From Lichenostomus cassidix (lineage: Eukaryota > Chordata > Aves > Passeriformes > Meliphagidae), in NCBI GenBank assembly GCA_008360975.2, contig VLJF02000035.1, positions 1,054,001 to 1,118,000 on the forward strand: a stretch of DNA of 64,000 nucleotides, given 5' to 3'. The translations under genes and the position numbers were made by a program. Below are positions 43,979-64,000 of this stretch, piece by piece. How positions within the stretch are numbered: position 1 is the first letter of the stretch; every line of letters begins with the position of its first letter. The notes beneath the pieces were generated by a model. It was not told where the DNA came from. It did no database searches and saw nothing but the letters and a program-made list of their open reading frames with translations.

Positions 43979-44478
43979 NNNNNNNNNNNNNNNNNNNNNN
44001 NNNNNNNNNNNNNNNNNNNNNNNNNNNNNNNNNNNNNNNNNNNNNNNNNNNNNNNNNNNNNNNNNNNNNNNNNNNNNNNNNNNNNNNNNNNNNNNNNNNN
44101 NNNNNNNNNNNNNNNNNNNNNNNNNNNNNNNNNNNNNNNNNNNNNNNNNNNNNNNNNNNNNNNNNNNNNNNNNNNNNNNNNNNNNNNNNNNNNNNNNNNN
44201 NNNNNNNNNNNNNNNNNNNNNNNNNNNNNNNNNNNNNNNNNNNNNNNNNNNNNNNNNNNNNNNNNNNNNNNNNNNNNNNNNNNNNNNNNNNNNNNNNNNN
44301 NNNNNNNNNNNNNNNNNNNNNNNNNNNNNNNNNNNNNNNNNNNNNNNNNNNNNNNNNNNNNNNNNNNNNNNNNNNNNNNNNNNNNNNNNNNNNNNNNNNN
44401 NNNNNNNNNNNNNNNNNNNNNNNNNNNNNNNNNNNNNNNNNNNNNNNNNNNNNNNNNNNNNNNNNNNNNNNNNNNNNN
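43979..44478. other. Assembly gap of exactly 500 N
   Basis: 500 consecutive N, a typical placeholder for a gap of unknown size. On the left PPP1R13L lacks its C-terminal exons; on the right LTBP4 lacks its last exons. Real missing DNA is probably much more than 500 bases, or the join is wrong. Confidence 0.95.
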
Positions 44479-44479
44479 A

Positions 44480-44920
44480 GGTCCTGGCAGGTCGATAAAT
44501 CACTCACCCACGCACTGCAGGTGCTCACAGACACACACACAGGTCCTGGCAGGTTCACACAGACACACACAGGTCCTGGCAGGTTCACCCAGGTCCTGGC
44601 AGGTCGATAAATCACTCACCCACGCACTGCAGGTGCTCACAGACACACACACAGGTCCTGGCAGGTTCACACAGGTACAGACACACACAGACAGGTCCTG
44701 GCAGGTTCACACAGGTACAGACACACACACACAGGTCCTGGCAGGTGCCACAGACCACACAGACACACACAGGTCCTGGCAGGTGGATAAATCACTCACC
44801 CACGCACTGGAGGTGCTCACAGACACACACAGCCAGGTCCTGGCAGGTGCACACACACACACACAGGTCCTGGCAGGTTCACACACACACACACAGGTCC
44901 TGGCAGCTCCATAAAGCTCA
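44480..44920 (-). repeat. LTBP4 intron array ACACACACACAGGTCCTGGC with exon-end copies
   Basis: CAGGTCCTGGCAGGTTCACA units with (AC)n stretches, and three copies of the end of the 44922 exon plus donor (CACTCACCCACGCACTGCAG on the + strand). Confidence 0.88.
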
Positions 44921-44921
44921 C

Positions 44922-62304
<17,383 letters not shown>

Positions 62305-62945
62305 CTGGGGGGAACAGGTGGGCACAGGTGAGATTAGGTGAGGCACAGGTGAGCACAGGTGGAGTTTTGGGGTGGCACAGGTGAGCTCAGGTGAGCACAG
62401 ATGAGGGACAGGTGAGCACAGGTGAGGCACAGGTGGAGTTTTGGGGTGGCACAGGTGAGCTCAGGTGAGGCACAGGTGAGCTCAGGTGAGGCACAGGTGA
62501 GCACAGGTAAGCTCAGGTGAGCTCAGGTGAGGCACAGGTGGAGTTACGGGGTGGCAAAGGTGAGGTCAGGTGAGGTCAGGTGAGCTCAGGTGAGGCACAG
62601 GTCAGCTCAGGTGAGGCACAGGTGAAGTTTTGGGGTGGCGCAGGTGAGGTCAGGTGAGCTCAGGTGAGCTCAGGTAAGGCACAGGTCAGCTCAGGTGAGG
62701 CACAGGTGAAGTTTTGGGGTGGCACAGGTGAGCTCAGGTGAGCTCAGGTGAGCTCAGGTGAGGCACAGATGAGGCAGAGGAGAGCTCAGGTGAGGCACAG
62801 ATGAGGGACAGGTGAGCTCAGGTGAGGCACAGGTGAGCTCAGGTGAGGGACAAGTGAGCACAGGTGAGCTCAGGTGAGCACAGGTGAGCTCAGGTGAGCT
62901 CAGGTGAGCACAGGTGAGCTCAGGTGAGCTCACCTGAGGGACAGG
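62305..62945. repeat. LTBP4 intron array CAGGTGAGCTCAGGTGAGGC
   Basis: A continuation of the CAGGTG family on the other side of the exon, with GGAGTTTTGGGGTGGCACAG inserts. The same family flanks one exon on both sides. Confidence 0.88.
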
Positions 62946-64000
62946 TGAACCCCCCCAACACCTTGAACCCCCCGAGATACCCCAGGACCTTTTTAAACTC
63001 CCTAAAAACCCCTTGAAAGACCCTAAAATGCCCAAAAAACCCCCAAAAACCCAAAAAACCCCTTTAAAAACCAAAAAAACCCTTTAAAAACCCCAAAACC
63101 CCAAAAACCCTTTAAAAACCCCAAAAACCCCCAAAAAACCCCAAAAACCCCAGACTCACCTATGCAGTGTGTCCCCTGGGGGCTGAGCCAGAAGCCCCCC
63201 CGGCAGAGGCAGGTGTAGCCCCCCGAGACCCCCTTGGAACCCCCAAACCGCCCCAAAAACCCCTTGAAACACCCAAACCCCCAAAACCCCTTGAAACCCC
63301 CAAAGATCCCCAAAAACCCCTTGAAGACCCCAAAAACCCCTTGAAACACCCAAAAGACCCCTTTAAACACCCCCAAAACCCCAAAGATCCCTAAAGACCC
63401 CTTGAAGCCCCCAAGACCCCCAAGACCCCTTCAGATACTCCAAAACGCCCCAAAGCCCCTTCAAAACCCCCAAAAAACTCCTTTAAACCCCCCAAAAAAA
63501 ACCCCAAAAACCCCAAAAACCCCTTTAAACCCCCAAAACGCCCTTGAAACACCCCAAAACCCCCAAAGACCCCTTTAAAACCCCCAAAAAACCCCCAAAC
63601 ACCCCAAAAACACCTTTAAACATCCCAAAACCCAAAAAATCCCTTTAAACACCCCAAAACACCCCAAAACCCCCAAACCCCAAAATCCCCCCAAATCTCC
63701 CCAAACTCACCGACGCAGTGTGTCCCCTGGGGGCTGAGCCAGAAGCCCCCCCGGCAGAGGCAGGTGTAGCCCCCCGAGACCCCCTTGGAACCCCCCAAAA
63801 ACCCCCAAAGACCCTTGAAACCCCCAAAATCCCAAAGACCCCTTGAAAGACCCCAAACCCCTTGAAACACCCAAAAGACCCCTTTAGACACCCAAAACCC
63901 CAGACCCCTTGAAACCCCCAAGACCCCCAAGACCCCTTCAGATACCCCAAAATGCCCCAAAAACCCCTTCAAAACCCTAAAAGCCCTTCAAAACTCCCCA
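62945..64000 (-). repeat. LTBP4 intron array CCCCAAAAACCCCTTGAAAC with two exon-end copies
   Basis: CCCCTTGAAACCCCCAAAGA units with two donor-side copies of an EGF exon end (GGYTCLCRGGFWLSPQGTHC plus donor GTGAGT) at about 63711-63780 and 63161-63229. Both lack the first half of the domain, so the real exon should lie beyond the window. Confidence 0.85.

Noticed and set aside
63161..63780. Two complete LTBP4 EGF exons GYTCLCRGGFWLSPQGTHC
   Set aside because: Both lack the first half of the domain and any acceptor at the right place; they are donor-side partial copies of an exon outside the window.

Overview
The window is vertebrate nuclear DNA. It is most probably from a bird and most likely a tiny GC-rich 'dot' microchromosome. 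The genes are spliced, carry vertebrate orthologue signatures and match human 19q13, a gene set long thought missing from birds. Almost every intron is replaced by its own tandem-repeat family. The species call is inference; the gene identities come from readable protein sequence and from exon phases that add up.

Layout: (1) 1-23815, + strand: the C-terminal half of CLPTM1, seven coding exons from 1417 to 22596, with a repeat-built 3' UTR. (2) 23850-26690: intergenic minisatellites. (3) 26855-29831, + strand: a CpG-rich promoter with four CACGTG E-boxes, then a compact three-coding-exon gene that looks like a CIPC (CLOCK-interacting pacemaker) paralogue. (4) 30790-35600, + strand: promoter and complete nine-coding-exon ERCC1. 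(5) 36069-38784, - strand: complete but very short POLR1G (CD3EAP/PAF49), convergent with ERCC1. (6) 38800-39000: a probable bidirectional promoter. (7) 39000-43605, + strand: first exons of PPP1R13L (iASPP), cut off by a gap of exactly 500 N at 43979-44478. (8) 44480-64000, - strand: the middle of LTBP4, ten separate calcium-binding EGF exons plus an exon that joins an EGF and a TB domain through a repeat-coded linker, and a short exon that completes the TB domain. Both LTBP4 ends are missing, the 3' end at the gap and the 5' end beyond the window.

ERCC1, POLR1G and PPP1R13L are neighbours in human as well. The genes do not form a pathway: they cover receptor trafficking or membrane biology (CLPTM1), possible circadian repression (CIPC-like), DNA repair (ERCC1), RNA polymerase I (POLR1G), p53/NF-kB regulation (PPP1R13L), and TGF-beta storage and elastic fibres (LTBP4).

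The most unusual signal is that the intronic arrays repeatedly include copies of exon edges with their splice sites. In four of the genes I find truncated exon copies: acceptor-side copies lie upstream of the real exon, and donor-side copies lie downstream. Several introns carry a donor array followed by an acceptor array. This gives about 100 decoy splice sites in 64 kb.
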